Under the pieces are notes generated by a model, which was given only the letters and a program-made list of their open reading frames with translations, was not told where the DNA came from and made no database searches. Shown here in pieces: positions 32,604-41,799 of a stretch of DNA of 59,494 nt. Each line of letters opens with the position of its first letter. The first letter of the stretch is position 1. Made by a program: the position numbers and the translations under genes. This DNA is from Treponema sp. (lineage in GTDB: Bacteria > Spirochaetota > Spirochaetia > Treponematales > Breznakiellaceae). The DNA is taken from NCBI GenBank assembly GCA_031266175.1, contig JAISBN010000103.1, positions 1 through 59,494 on the forward strand, given 5' to 3'.

Positions 32604-33374
32604 ATGGCGAATGACAACACCGGATTGCCGGGGAAAAAGATATTTTTTATCCACCCGTCGGCTTTTGTTCAGAATAACATTATCACCGAACTGATTCAGC
32701 AGGAATACGAAGTCTACGCGGTCAAAGATGAAGTGAAACTTCAGAAACTTTTGCGGACATATCCTGACTCCATTGTTTTTGCCAGTATTGACGAGGCCCT
32801 TCCGGCGGATAAATGGGAGGGATGGATCCGTTCGGTTATGGAAGATGAAGCCTCCAAAACGGTTTCCATCGGCATCCTGTCGAATACCAATAACGAGGAA
32901 GCCCGGCGCTTTTATCTGAATACTATTAAGGTAAGCTGCGGTTTTACCTCTGTTAAGATGGATAAAAACAGGGTTGTCGCCGTCATGGCGGACATGCTGA
33001 AAATGACCGGAGCCAAGGGACGGCGAAAGCATCTCCGGGCTGATACCCGGGGCGAAACCGGGATTACCATCAATGTTCCCTATGACGGCGGCTTTATAAA
33101 CGGCGGAATCCGGGATATCAGCGTGGTTGGCCTGTCCTGTGTTTTTGAGCAGGACCCGGAACTGGAAAAGAATTCCCTGTTCCCTGACATACAGATAAAA
33201 CTGCAGAGCGTCCTGTTAAAAACAGAAGGGATCGTCTTTGGGTTCCGCATGGACGGCAGCGACAAAGTATATGTTTTTGTGTTTACCCCAAAAACAGATC
33301 CCGCGGTACATGTCAAGATCCGTTCCTATATCCAGAAAAATCTTCAATCCAGAATAGACGCGGAACTAAAGTAG
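32604..33374 (+). CDS. PilZ-domain c-di-GMP effector with receiver-like N-terminus
   Basis: This 256-residue cytosolic protein has an N-terminal alpha/beta domain (about 10-135) whose pattern looks like a degenerate response-regulator receiver lacking an obvious phospho-Asp context. The C-terminal PilZ domain (about 138-250) carries RKHLR at 141-145 and DISVVG at 171-176, the RxxxR and (D/N)xSxxG c-di-GMP motifs. It probably relays second-messenger signals, perhaps to motility. ATG 32604 is chosen from the promoter and conserved start; the longer frame to 32394 lies over apbE. Confidence 0.87.
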   Translation: MANDNTGLPGKKIFFIHPSAFVQNNIITELIQQEYEVYAVKDEVKLQKLLRTYPDSIVFASIDEALPADKWEGWIRSVMEDEASKTVSIGILSNTNNEEARRFYLNTIKVSCGFTSVKMDKNRVVAVMADMLKMTGAKGRRKHLRADTRGETGITINVPYDGGFINGGIRDISVVGLSCVFEQDPELEKNSLFPDIQIKLQSVLLKTEGIVFGFRMDGSDKVYVFVFTPKTDPAVHVKIRSYIQKNLQSRIDAELK

Positions 33375-33419
33375 GGTTGTTCCGGCGCAGTCTTCAAACC
33401 TTCCGGAAAATGGCTGAAC

Positions 33420-34064
33420 CTATTCCCGAATATCTTCCAGGGTTATGTCGGATATGCCCTGGATAATTGCCTCTGTTTCCTCCCGGGAAAGGCCTTCCAC
33501 CTTGAAGGTTGCCCGGCGGTGGGCCACATCATCTCCTTCGGCGGTAACCAGGGAAACGATATTCCCGCCCTTTTCGGCCAGGGCGCTGGAAACTTTGGCA
33601 ATCTGGCCGGGATGTTCCCCCATGCTTAAGGTAAAGCGTACTCCCGCGTGGCGCGCTCCGAAGGCGTTGACAAAGACATGGAACAGGTCCGTGTCGGTGA
33701 TGATCCCCACCAGGAGGGATCCCCGCATCACCGGAAGGCAACCCACATTCTTGTCGGACATGATCCGGGCAGCTTCTTCAACCACCTCGTTTTCATCCAC
33801 GGTGATGACCTTTTTAACCATGATTTCGGAGACCTTCATCTTGGTTAACAGGTAGCTGATCTCGTACATGTCCAGGGTGGTAGCCTCGGAGGGGCTGGCT
33901 TTGATCAGATCCTCCCTGGTAATAACGCCCACCAGCGTATTATTTTTATCCAGCACCGGCAGGTGGCCTACATTTTCCTTGTCCATCAGGGACCGGGTTT
34001 CAGTTACCGAAGCATCGGGATGCACATACACGGGATTCTTGGTCATAACGCGGGAAATAATCAT
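33420..34064 (-). CDS. CBS-pair plus ACT domain regulatory protein
   Basis: This 214-residue cytosolic protein has two CBS repeats (about 1-60 and 75-135) that usually bind adenine nucleotides, then an ACT-like domain (about 140-205; FTLSMGEHPGQIAKVSSALAEKGGNIVSL) that usually binds amino acids. The layout matches AcuB-like proteins. It is the last gene after the branched-chain amino-acid transporter on the same strand, so it may sense cell energy and an amino acid. The direct target is unknown. The start ATG 34064 is preceded by GGAGTAG. Confidence 0.88.
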   Translation of the reverse strand: MIISRVMTKNPVYVHPDASVTETRSLMDKENVGHLPVLDKNNTLVGVITREDLIKASPSEATTLDMYEISYLLTKMKVSEIMVKKVITVDENEVVEEAARIMSDKNVGCLPVMRGSLLVGIITDTDLFHVFVNAFGARHAGVRFTLSMGEHPGQIAKVSSALAEKGGNIVSLVTAEGDDVAHRRATFKVEGLSREETEAIIQGISDITLEDIRE

Positions 34065-34100
34065 ACTCTACTCCTACTTACAAGTTTTTCCTATGTAATA

Positions 34101-34137
34101 ATAAGCGGCGGCGCCATTCCGGCGGTACGCCGCTTAT
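34101..34137 (-). terminator. hairpin overlapping the livF stop
   Basis: ATAAGCGGCG (34101-34110) pairs with CGCCGCTTAT (34128-34137), and the right arm includes the livF stop codon. No T-run follows on the minus strand. It may be a partial attenuator or stabiliser before the CBS-ACT gene. Confidence 0.5.
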
Positions 34138-34841
34138 CCTCCAAGGTAAGCTTCTTTAACGGCGCTGTCCTGCATCAGTTCCGCCGCGGGCCCGGATTTT
34201 ACCACTCCGCCGGTTTCCAGAATATACGCCCGGGCGGCGACACCCAGGGCTTTGTAGGCGTTCTGTTCCACCAGAAGGATGGTGGTTCCCTCCCGGTTGA
34301 TGCGCCGGATAATCCCGAAAATTTCGTCCACCAGGATCGGAGCCAAACCCATGGAAGGCTCATCCAGGAGGAGGAGTTTTGGTTTGGCCATCAGCCCCCG
34401 GCCCATGGCAAGCATCTGCTGTTCACCGCCGGAGAGGGTTCCCGCAATCTGCCGGGCCCGTTCCCTAAGCCGGGGAAAGAGATCGTATACCATTTCCAAA
34501 TCCGCCCTGATACCGGCGCGATCCGTCCGGGTATAGGCCCCCATTTCCAGGTTATCCCGGACCGAAAGATTGGCAAAAATATGCCTTCCTTCGGGAACCT
34601 GGACAAGACCTGCCGCAACGATTTTGTCCGGGGACAAAGCCGAAATATCGCCGCCGTTAAATTCCACGGAACCGGCGGTTTTCTTTATCACATTGGAAAT
34701 GCCGTTCAGGGTGGTGGACTTACCGGCGCCGTTGGATCCGATCAGGGTGATAATTTCCCCTTCGGCAACCTCAAAAGAAATACCCCGCAAAGCCTGGATA
34801 GCGCCGTAATGGATCGTTAAATCCTGTACCAAGAGAATCAT
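34134..34841 (-). CDS. livF: branched-chain amino-acid ABC transporter ATPase LivF
   Basis: This 235-residue ATPase has Walker A GSNGAGKST, LSGGEQQMLAMGRGLM and Walker B LLLLDEPSMGL. The LLDEPSMGLAP and VEQNAYKAL motifs are typical of LivF. It pairs with LivG on the LivHM channel. Its start overlaps the livG stop by 4 nt. Confidence 0.95.
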   Translation of the reverse strand: MILLVQDLTIHYGAIQALRGISFEVAEGEIITLIGSNGAGKSTTLNGISNVIKKTAGSVEFNGGDISALSPDKIVAAGLVQVPEGRHIFANLSVRDNLEMGAYTRTDRAGIRADLEMVYDLFPRLRERARQIAGTLSGGEQQMLAMGRGLMAKPKLLLLDEPSMGLAPILVDEIFGIIRRINREGTTILLVEQNAYKALGVAARAYILETGGVVKSGPAAELMQDSAVKEAYLGG

Positions 34842-35641
34842 TTTACCGCGTCCTCTCCCAGGTAAGCCTTGATAACCGCCGGATTTTTCTGTATGTCCTC
34901 CGGTGTTCCCGCGGCAATGGTCCTGCCGTAATCCAGCACGATGATCCGCTCGCAGATCCCCATCACCAGGCGCATGTCGTGTTCAATAAGAAGAATGGTA
35001 AGCCGGAATTCCCTGCGGATAAAACCGATAAGCTTCATCAGCTCCTCGGTTTCCTGGGGGTTCATTCCCGCGGCGGGTTCATCCAGCAGAAGAAGCTGGG
35101 GATTGGCCGCCAGCGCCCGGACAATTTCCAGTTTCCGCTGTTCGCCGTAGGGCAGGTTCCGGGCAAGTTCGTGTTTTTTGGCTTCGATCCTGAACAGTGA
35201 AAGAAGCTCGCCGGTTTTTTGGATCATCCGGTCCTCGTCCATCCGGAACCGTTTAAGCCGGAAGAGCACGTCCAGAGGGGTTTCTACCCGCCGGGAATGG
35301 AGGGCAATGCGGACATTGTCTTCCACCGTCATGCTGCCGAAAAGCCGGATGTTCTGAAAGGTTCTGGATATGCCGATATGGTTCAGTGACGCGGGACCCA
35401 TGGTTCCCACATTGTACACTTTGCCTTTGTGGTCCCAGTAGTTAATTTCCCCGGCGGTGGGCGTATAGACCCCGGAAAGCATGTTAAAGACCGTGGTCTT
35501 TCCCGCGCCGTTGGGACCGATAAGCCCCACCAGTTCACCCGGCGCCAGGTCGCAGGAAAAATCACTCACCGCCTTAAGGCCACCGAACACAATGGAAAGG
35601 TCCGTTACCTGCAAAAGAAGCCCGCTCCTGCGGCCGTTCAT
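34838..35641 (-). CDS. livG: branched-chain amino-acid ABC transporter ATPase LivG
   Basis: This 267-residue ATPase has Walker A GPNGAGKTT, LPYGEQRKLEIVRAL and LLLLDEPAAGMNPQE. The diagnostic GISRTFQNIRLF and IEHDMRLVMGICERI are LivG-type. It overlaps livM and livF by 4 nt each, so the subunits are translationally coupled. Confidence 0.95.
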   Translation of the reverse strand: MNGRRSGLLLQVTDLSIVFGGLKAVSDFSCDLAPGELVGLIGPNGAGKTTVFNMLSGVYTPTAGEINYWDHKGKVYNVGTMGPASLNHIGISRTFQNIRLFGSMTVEDNVRIALHSRRVETPLDVLFRLKRFRMDEDRMIQKTGELLSLFRIEAKKHELARNLPYGEQRKLEIVRALAANPQLLLLDEPAAGMNPQETEELMKLIGFIRREFRLTILLIEHDMRLVMGICERIIVLDYGRTIAAGTPEDIQKNPAVIKAYLGEDAVK

Positions 35642-36645
35642 TTTTGCCCCCCCTGGACCGTACCCGGGGCCCGGCGTTTTCCTGAAAACAGCGAGCAGAC
35701 CGCGTCCCAGAGCCGGACAAAGGAAAGTTCCCGCATGCCCAAAAGTCCCTGGGGCCGGAAGAGCATAATAAAGATCAGTATAAGGGGATAAATCAGGAGC
35801 CGGTAATCCTGGAGGAAGCGGAGAAATTCCTGGAGGTAGGTAAGCACATAGGCGGCGATAATCGAACCGGTCATGGATCCCATTCCTCCCAGCACCACAT
35901 AAATAAGGAAGTCGATGGAACGGAGGAACTGGGCTATGTCGGGTTTGACAAAGCCGTTGACCATGGCGTACAGGGAACCGCCAATACCGGCGATAAACGC
36001 GGCAATCACAAAGCCCAGCATTTTATAGCGGAAGATATTGATGCCGCAGGAATTGGCGGCGATTTCGTCTTCCCGGCAGGCCATGATCGCCCGGCCGTAA
36101 CTGGACCGGAGAAAATTCTGCAGCAGCGCCACCACAAGAACCAGGACAATTGTTACCGTTACGAGGGCCGTATCGTTCCTCATGGCCAGGATGGTGGTAA
36201 ACTGCCTGCCGTTGGGGCCGCCGGTAAGGGATTTAAGGTTGATAAACACCACCCGGATAATTTCGCCAAAACCCAGGGTAACAATGGCCAGATAGTCCCC
36301 GGAAAGTTTTAGCACCGGAAAACCAATCAAAAACCCCGCCCCGGTGGTAAGCAGAATCGCAAGGGCCGCGGCCGCCGGAAGGGGCAGGCCCAGGTCCAGG
36401 TTAAAAAAGATGCAGGAATACGCGCCAATGGCCAGGAAACCCGCCTGCCCCAGGGAGAGCTGCCCTGTAATGCCCACGATCATGTTAACGGACATGGCCA
36501 TAATGGCGTTAATGCCCCCCATGGCGATAATCCGGGCGGTGTAGAGATCCAGCACGCCGATGGACATTAAGCCGGCGGGGATTAGCACCGCCAGGATACC
36601 CGCCGCGGTTAAAATACAGGTAGAACGAAGGGGAAAGCGGGTCAT
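35638..36645 (-). CDS. livM: branched-chain amino-acid ABC transporter permease LivM
   Basis: This 335-residue membrane protein has about ten helices. GQLSLGQAGFLAIGAY and the ATPase-contact loop YGRAIMACREDEIAANSCGIN are family hallmarks. It is the second half of the channel with LivH. It overlaps livH and livG by 4 nt. Confidence 0.95.
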   Translation of the reverse strand: MTRFPLRSTCILTAAGILAVLIPAGLMSIGVLDLYTARIIAMGGINAIMAMSVNMIVGITGQLSLGQAGFLAIGAYSCIFFNLDLGLPLPAAAALAILLTTGAGFLIGFPVLKLSGDYLAIVTLGFGEIIRVVFINLKSLTGGPNGRQFTTILAMRNDTALVTVTIVLVLVVALLQNFLRSSYGRAIMACREDEIAANSCGINIFRYKMLGFVIAAFIAGIGGSLYAMVNGFVKPDIAQFLRSIDFLIYVVLGGMGSMTGSIIAAYVLTYLQEFLRFLQDYRLLIYPLILIFIMLFRPQGLLGMRELSFVRLWDAVCSLFSGKRRAPGTVQGGQK

Positions 36646-37529
36646 ACTTTTACCCTGAGGGGTTTACCCAGTATGCCCGTGGGTTTAATCAGCAGTACCA
36701 CGATCAGGATTGAAAACGAGATGGCGTCGCTGAACTGGCTGGAAATAAATCCCTTGGTCATGGTTTCGGCGATGCCTAAAATAAAGCCGCCCAGCATGGC
36801 GCCGGGGATGGAGCCTATGCCCCCCAAAACCGCGGCCACAAAGGCCTTAAGTCCCGGCATCATTCCCATCAGGGGATTAACCTGGGGATAGGCGGAGGCG
36901 TAGAGGACGCCCCCCGCGGCGGCCAGCACCGACCCCAGGGCAAAGGTAAAGGCAATGATGCTGTTGACCGGTATTCCCATAAGGCTTGCCGCGTTTATGT
37001 CAAAAGATACGGCCCGCATGGCTTTGCCGCGTTTCGTATAATTTATGATGTAATTCAGCGCCAGCATCAAGAGCGCCGAAAGGATGATCACGATTATCTG
37101 GATGTTTGAGATGGAAAGCGTTCCAAAGTTATAATTTTCCACCGCGGGCCGGGGAAACTGGCGGGGATTGGGCCCGATAAAGGGCAGGACCCGGGCGCCG
37201 TTTTCCAGGATAAGGCTTACCGCGATGGCGGTAATAAGCGAATTAAGCCGGGGGGCGGAACGGAGCGGCCGGTAGGCCAGCCGTTCTATGGTAATGCCGA
37301 AGGCGGCGCAGATGATCATGGAAACCACAAAGGCCGCAAGCATGCCCAGAGGCCCCGCGCCGATGGCGCCCAGCACAAAAAACGCCGCGTACGCGCCCAC
37401 CATCAAAATATCGCCGTGGGCAAAGTTGATTAACAGCACAATGCCGTACACCATGGTATAGCCCAGGGCAATAAGGGCATATATGGAACCCAGGGATATG
37501 CCGTTAATTAACTGCTGTATTACAATCAT
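36642..37529 (-). CDS. livH: branched-chain amino-acid ABC transporter permease LivH
   Basis: This 295-residue membrane protein of about eight helices has GISLGSIYALIALGYTMVYG at the start and GKAMRAVSFDINAASLMGIPV in the ATPase-contact loop. It follows livJ after a 104-nt gap that holds two hairpins. Confidence 0.95.
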   Translation of the reverse strand: MIVIQQLINGISLGSIYALIALGYTMVYGIVLLINFAHGDILMVGAYAAFFVLGAIGAGPLGMLAAFVVSMIICAAFGITIERLAYRPLRSAPRLNSLITAIAVSLILENGARVLPFIGPNPRQFPRPAVENYNFGTLSISNIQIIVIILSALLMLALNYIINYTKRGKAMRAVSFDINAASLMGIPVNSIIAFTFALGSVLAAAGGVLYASAYPQVNPLMGMMPGLKAFVAAVLGGIGSIPGAMLGGFILGIAETMTKGFISSQFSDAISFSILIVVLLIKPTGILGKPLRVKV

Positions 37530-37540
37530 CGTTCCTTGAA

Positions 37541-37574
37541 AAGCCGGCGGAATGTCTATAATTTCCGCCGGCTT
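37541..37574 (-). terminator. second hairpin in the livJ-livH gap
   Basis: AAGCCGGCGGAA (37541-37552) and its exact inverse (37563-37574) form a 12-bp stem with a 10-nt loop, just upstream of livH. It may limit read-through or protect the livJ message. Confidence 0.55.
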
Positions 37575-37596
37575 CGATCTCCTTATAAAACGAGAA

Positions 37597-37624
37597 GTTC
37601 AAAACCCCGGCAAGGGTTTTGAAC
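37597..37624 (-). terminator. attenuator-like hairpin directly after livJ
   Basis: GTTCAAAACCC (37597-37607) and its exact inverse (37614-37624) with a 6-nt loop begin 9 nt after the livJ stop, followed on the minus strand by a TTTT tract. Partial termination here would make more binding protein than transporter, a common scheme. Confidence 0.65.
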
Positions 37625-37633
37625 CCTTTCTTC

Positions 37634-38773
37634 TTACTTGGGATTTACCGTGGTCTTATAGGCGTTAACCAGTTTCCCGTCCCGGCTTACAATTTCCAGG
37701 ATAGCCGCGCCCTTGATGGGGTTGCGGTCGGCGTCAAAGCGGATGCTTCCGGTCACATAGACACTGTTAAGCTTTGCCATGGCGTCTTTAACCGCCGCGG
37801 TATCAAAGGTTCCCGCGGCCCTGATTCCGTCGGCGACCAGCATCATGGTGTCATAACCCAGGGCGCTGAACTGCGAAGCGGGTTTGTTGTATTTGGCGGT
37901 ATAGGCCGCCACAAACGCCTGTCCCCTGGGATCGGTGGTATCCGCGGCAAACCCGGCGGACCAGTAGCCGTTAAGCGCTTCGTCACCGGCGTTGTCAATA
38001 AGACCGTCCCAACCGTCGCCGCCCACCAGGGGAACGGTGATGCCCTGGCCCCGGAGCTGTTTGGCCTGGAGGGCCACATCGTTGTAATAGTTGGGCAGGT
38101 ACACCACGTCGGGGTTTTGGGATTTAATCCGGGTTACCTGGGCGTTAAAGTCCACGTCCCCGCTCTGGTACGCTTCGTTGGCTACGACTTCACCGCCGAT
38201 ATTGACAAATTCTTTCATGAATTCTTCTGCCAGACCGGTATTGTAGTCCGCGCCGGCGTCATAGAGTACCGCCGCCCTGCGAGCGCCCAAGGTTTCATAG
38301 GCAAAGTCCGCTCCCACGACTCCCTGGAAGGGATCGATAAAACAGGCCCGGAAAATATAGTCCCCGGGCTTGGTCACGTCCACGTTGGTAGCCGAGGGGG
38401 AAACAAGGATAATCTTGTTCGCCTGGGCCTGCTGGGTCATGGACATGGTAGCCCCGGAAGTACTAGACCCCAGGATGTAGGAAACCTTGTCCCTGGTGGT
38501 CAGCTTGGTAAAGGCGTTAAGAGATTTTTCCGCGTTGCCCTCGTCGTCTTCGGGAATCAGGGACAGTTGTTTGCCCAAAAGCCCCCCGGCGGCATTGAGT
38601 TCCTCAATGGCCAGCAGGGCGCCGTCCCTGGATTCGGTACCGTAAAAAGCGACCTGTCCGGAAAGGGGGAAAACCGCCCCGATAGCCACCGTATCCGTTC
38701 CTTTTGTACCGCAGCTCAATGCCGTGAACAGCACACAGCACAGGGCGGGCAGCAATAAACCGATTTTCTTCAT
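37634..38773 (-). CDS. livJ: branched-chain amino-acid-binding lipoprotein LivJ
   Basis: This 379-residue binding protein has a signal peptide ending LFTALSC (lipobox), then a type I periplasmic-binding fold. VAIGAVFPLSGQVAFYG and ELNAAGGLLGKQLSLIPEDDEGN are typical of LivJ/LivK. It captures Leu/Ile/Val-like amino acids; family members also take other ligands. The start is ATG 38773 behind TAGGAGGAATG; the frame back to 38806 is not used. It is first gene of the operon. Confidence 0.94.
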   Translation of the reverse strand: MKKIGLLLPALCCVLFTALSCGTKGTDTVAIGAVFPLSGQVAFYGTESRDGALLAIEELNAAGGLLGKQLSLIPEDDEGNAEKSLNAFTKLTTRDKVSYILGSSTSGATMSMTQQAQANKIILVSPSATNVDVTKPGDYIFRACFIDPFQGVVGADFAYETLGARRAAVLYDAGADYNTGLAEEFMKEFVNIGGEVVANEAYQSGDVDFNAQVTRIKSQNPDVVYLPNYYNDVALQAKQLRGQGITVPLVGGDGWDGLIDNAGDEALNGYWSAGFAADTTDPRGQAFVAAYTAKYNKPASQFSALGYDTMMLVADGIRAAGTFDTAAVKDAMAKLNSVYVTGSIRFDADRNPIKGAAILEIVSRDGKLVNAYKTTVNPK

Positions 38774-38804
38774 AAACATTCCTCCTAAATTCCAATAATG
38801 GCCC

Positions 38805-38834
38805 ATTGTAACGAATATTTATACAAAATGTCCA
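38805..38834 (-). promoter_or_regulatory. promoter of the liv operon
   Basis: TGGACA (38834-38829), 18-nt spacer, TACAAT (38810-38805). The leader would be about 25 nt with a strong Shine-Dalgarno. Confidence 0.6.
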
Positions 38835-38850
38835 GAGCGTTCCTGAATAA

Positions 38851-41718
38851 TTATGCATTTCTTACCGACAACTGCGGTTTTCGGATGAGGTATTTCCGGA
38901 GCTGCACCAAAACCTCCGTCATGTCCAGGGGTTTTCCCACATGGCCGTTCATCCCCGCTTCCAGGCATTTTTCCACATCCTCCCGGAAAACATTGGCGGT
39001 CATGGCGATTATTGGCATGGGACTTCGCGGACGCTCTGTCCCATCCCCATGGGTTTTGCCTTCGCCAAAGCCCATGGACTTCTCCCGGTTTTTTTCAAAT
39101 GCCCGGATTTGCCGGGTTGCTTCATAACCGTCCATTTCGGGCATCTGGACATCCATAAAGATCATACCGTAGGAATCGGGGGAGGCGCCGAAAAGCTGGA
39201 CCGCCTCTTTTCCGTTGCAGGCGCAGTCTATTGCCAGGCGGGTTGGTTCCAGAAGGGAAATAACAATCTCCCGGTTGATTTCGATATCCTCCGCCAGAAT
39301 AATTTTGTACCCCGAAAAATCGTCGGCCGTTTCCGCCTCCGGACTTTGGGCTTTCGGCTCTTCCTGTCCGATGCACTGGTTGATGCAGTCGGCAATGGCC
39401 GAAGGGAAGATGGGCTTGGAAATAAATTTATCCACCCCCGCTTTTTTTGCTTCGTCTTCTATAACGGTCCATTCGGCGGCGGAAATCATGGTGATCACCG
39501 ACTTTGACGGGGATCCCGCTTCCCACAGGACGGCTTTTATCCGCCGGGCCAGTTCTATGCCGTCCATTCCCGGCATCTTCCAGTCCACAAAGTAGATGTC
39601 GAAGGGTCCCAGTTCCCTTATCAGCCGCAGCGCTTCTTCTCCGGACGCGGCGGTGGTACAGCTGATGCCGAAGCGCCGGGCCAGATCGGTAAAGTATTCC
39701 AGGATATCCCTGTCGTCATCCACCGTCAGGATCCGCAGGTTTTTCCAGTTAATCCCGGGGTTCAGGAGGCTTTTTTTCTGCTCCGTTCCTTTTTGAAGCA
39801 CCGCGGTAAAGCTGAAAACGGCTCCTGCGCCCGGCTTTGAGTCCACCCAGATACGGCCCCCCATCATTTCCACAATACGCCGGGAAATAGCCAGCCCCAG
39901 GCCGGTACCGCCGAATTTCCGGGAGGTGCCGGAATCGGCCTGCTCAAAGGAATGGAAAAGCCGCCGTTTTTGTTCCGCCGTAATACCTATGCCCGAATCG
40001 GCGACGCTGATTTTGATCATGCATTTGCCGCCGAATTCCTCGTAAAGCCGGGCTTCCAGGCGTACCGATCCTTCTTCGGGGGTAAATTTAACCGCATTGG
40101 AAACCAGGTTTGCAATTACCTGGGAAAGCCTCTGATCATCCCCGACCAGGGCAGGGGGAATATCCTTATCGATGTACACGGAAAAGTTTTGTTTCTTTTC
40201 GCCCGCCCGGAAGCTTGAAACCGCAACTACTTTCTGGAGCATCTTTTCAAACAAAAATTCTACCGGGGAAAGTTCAAATTTGTCCGCCTCGATCTTGGAC
40301 ATGTCCAGAATGTCGTTAATCACGCCCAAAAGGTGGGCGGAGGCGTCTTCTATTTTTTTAAGGCAGTAATCCTTCTTTTCTATATCCTTCGAAGCTTTTG
40401 CTATGGCGGTCATGCCGATAACGGCGTTCAGGGGAGTCCGCATTTCATGGCTCATATTGGCAAGAAAATCGCCCTTTGCCTGGCTGGCCTTTTTCGCGGC
40501 CCCCAGGGCGGCATCCCGTTCTTCTTCCCGCAGATTTCTGGCGGCCGCGCCGGCAATAACGCTTACCACGGTACTAACCAGCTGCTGGTTGCTTTTTGTC
40601 CAGTACCGGGGACCTTTACAGGCCTCCACGCCGACGATTCCCCAGAATTTTCCGTCCAGATAAAGGGGCGCCAGAATAAAAGCGGTAACCCCCGCGGGTT
40701 TCATAAAATCGTACTTTGGATGCTCTTCCACGTCATTGCATACCAGGGGGGCCGCTGTTCCGTCTGCTTCAGGGGGAAAGGAGGTCCGGATAAATTTGTT
40801 AAACCCTTCAATTTCGGGCATCACAAAAACCGACCCGTCGCTGCTCCAGAAATAATCGGGCCGGGCTATGCGCCTGTTCTCGCCGGGCAGACCCACTACC
40901 ATACGCTGTACTCCAAGAAATTCTCCGGCAATGTGGAGGGCTTCGTTGATAAGGTCATGGATGTTCTTTTCCGAAATAAAGGAACCCGTCAGGGAAGACA
41001 TCAGTTCCTGCTGTTTCAGCCGCTGGGTAAAAAGGTTTTCATTTTTTTTATAAACAAAAAAACTGGAAAGCCCGCTGGTAATGGTAAAGCCCATGGACAC
41101 GAAAAGCATGATCGAAAGAAGCCGGAACCGGGCTCTGGTGGTGATAAGCTCTTCATCGCTGATATCCACTCCCACCACGCCCCGGACAAGGCCCAGGTGG
41201 TCGATAAGCGGCGCAAAGGCCGACAGCAGTCCGGTAAATCCTTCCGAATAGGTTCCCAATATGGTGGTTACCGCCGTCCGTTTGTCAACAGCCAGCTTGA
41301 CCGCCGGTTCCGGGAAAAGAGGCTCGCTTTTCAGGGTATAGGCGTCTTCGGTTAAATCATTGTCTACAATGGGTTGGAAGGTTCCCTCATCAGTCATATA
41401 ATAGAAATACACGAAGGTAAGATTGTTTTCGCTGCCGAATTTGATAAGCCGCATTTTCAGCTCGGAATAGAGGGGTTTTTTCATGTCCCCGGGGGTCCGC
41501 AGTTCGGCCAGCTCGGCGGGAGTTGCAATTGCGGCGGCGGAACGGACCGCCGCAAGCAGCCGTTCTTCGATGCTGTTCCTGATAAGTAAAGAAAAAGAAT
41601 CTATCAGAACACTGGTGTACGTGGTAATAACCAGGACAACCGCCGCCGCGACAGAAAACAAAATTATCGTAAGATTCCTGTACAGTTTACGACGTATGCT
41701 TTCAAGCGCAGCCATCAT
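38851..41718 (-). CDS. hybrid sensor histidine kinase with GAF and two receiver domains
   Basis: This protein of about 955 residues has a membrane helix (about 13-35), an extracytoplasmic Cache-like sensor (about 36-200) and a second helix (about 205-228). A GAF domain (about 245-400) follows, then HisKA with the phospho-His in FLANMSHEMRTPLNAV, an HATPase domain with GTGLGLAI, receiver 1 (VDWKMPGMDGIEL) and receiver 2 (MDVQMPEMDGYEA). There is no HAMP or HPt domain. ATG 41718 behind CAGGAG is preferred over the frame to 41787. It lies after tpiA and just upstream of livJ. The signal is unknown. Confidence 0.92.
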   Translation of the reverse strand: MMAALESIRRKLYRNLTIILFSVAAAVVLVITTYTSVLIDSFSLLIRNSIEERLLAAVRSAAAIATPAELAELRTPGDMKKPLYSELKMRLIKFGSENNLTFVYFYYMTDEGTFQPIVDNDLTEDAYTLKSEPLFPEPAVKLAVDKRTAVTTILGTYSEGFTGLLSAFAPLIDHLGLVRGVVGVDISDEELITTRARFRLLSIMLFVSMGFTITSGLSSFFVYKKNENLFTQRLKQQELMSSLTGSFISEKNIHDLINEALHIAGEFLGVQRMVVGLPGENRRIARPDYFWSSDGSVFVMPEIEGFNKFIRTSFPPEADGTAAPLVCNDVEEHPKYDFMKPAGVTAFILAPLYLDGKFWGIVGVEACKGPRYWTKSNQQLVSTVVSVIAGAAARNLREEERDAALGAAKKASQAKGDFLANMSHEMRTPLNAVIGMTAIAKASKDIEKKDYCLKKIEDASAHLLGVINDILDMSKIEADKFELSPVEFLFEKMLQKVVAVSSFRAGEKKQNFSVYIDKDIPPALVGDDQRLSQVIANLVSNAVKFTPEEGSVRLEARLYEEFGGKCMIKISVADSGIGITAEQKRRLFHSFEQADSGTSRKFGGTGLGLAISRRIVEMMGGRIWVDSKPGAGAVFSFTAVLQKGTEQKKSLLNPGINWKNLRILTVDDDRDILEYFTDLARRFGISCTTAASGEEALRLIRELGPFDIYFVDWKMPGMDGIELARRIKAVLWEAGSPSKSVITMISAAEWTVIEDEAKKAGVDKFISKPIFPSAIADCINQCIGQEEPKAQSPEAETADDFSGYKIILAEDIEINREIVISLLEPTRLAIDCACNGKEAVQLFGASPDSYGMIFMDVQMPEMDGYEATRQIRAFEKNREKSMGFGEGKTHGDGTERPRSPMPIIAMTANVFREDVEKCLEAGMNGHVGKPLDMTEVLVQLRKYLIRKPQLSVRNA

Positions 41719-41799
41719 GTTCTCCTGCCTTTTCAGGTCCCGGGCCTTCCCCCGCCCCGGCGGGTTCGGCCGGGACGGGCTTGTCATACTATGAAAGCA

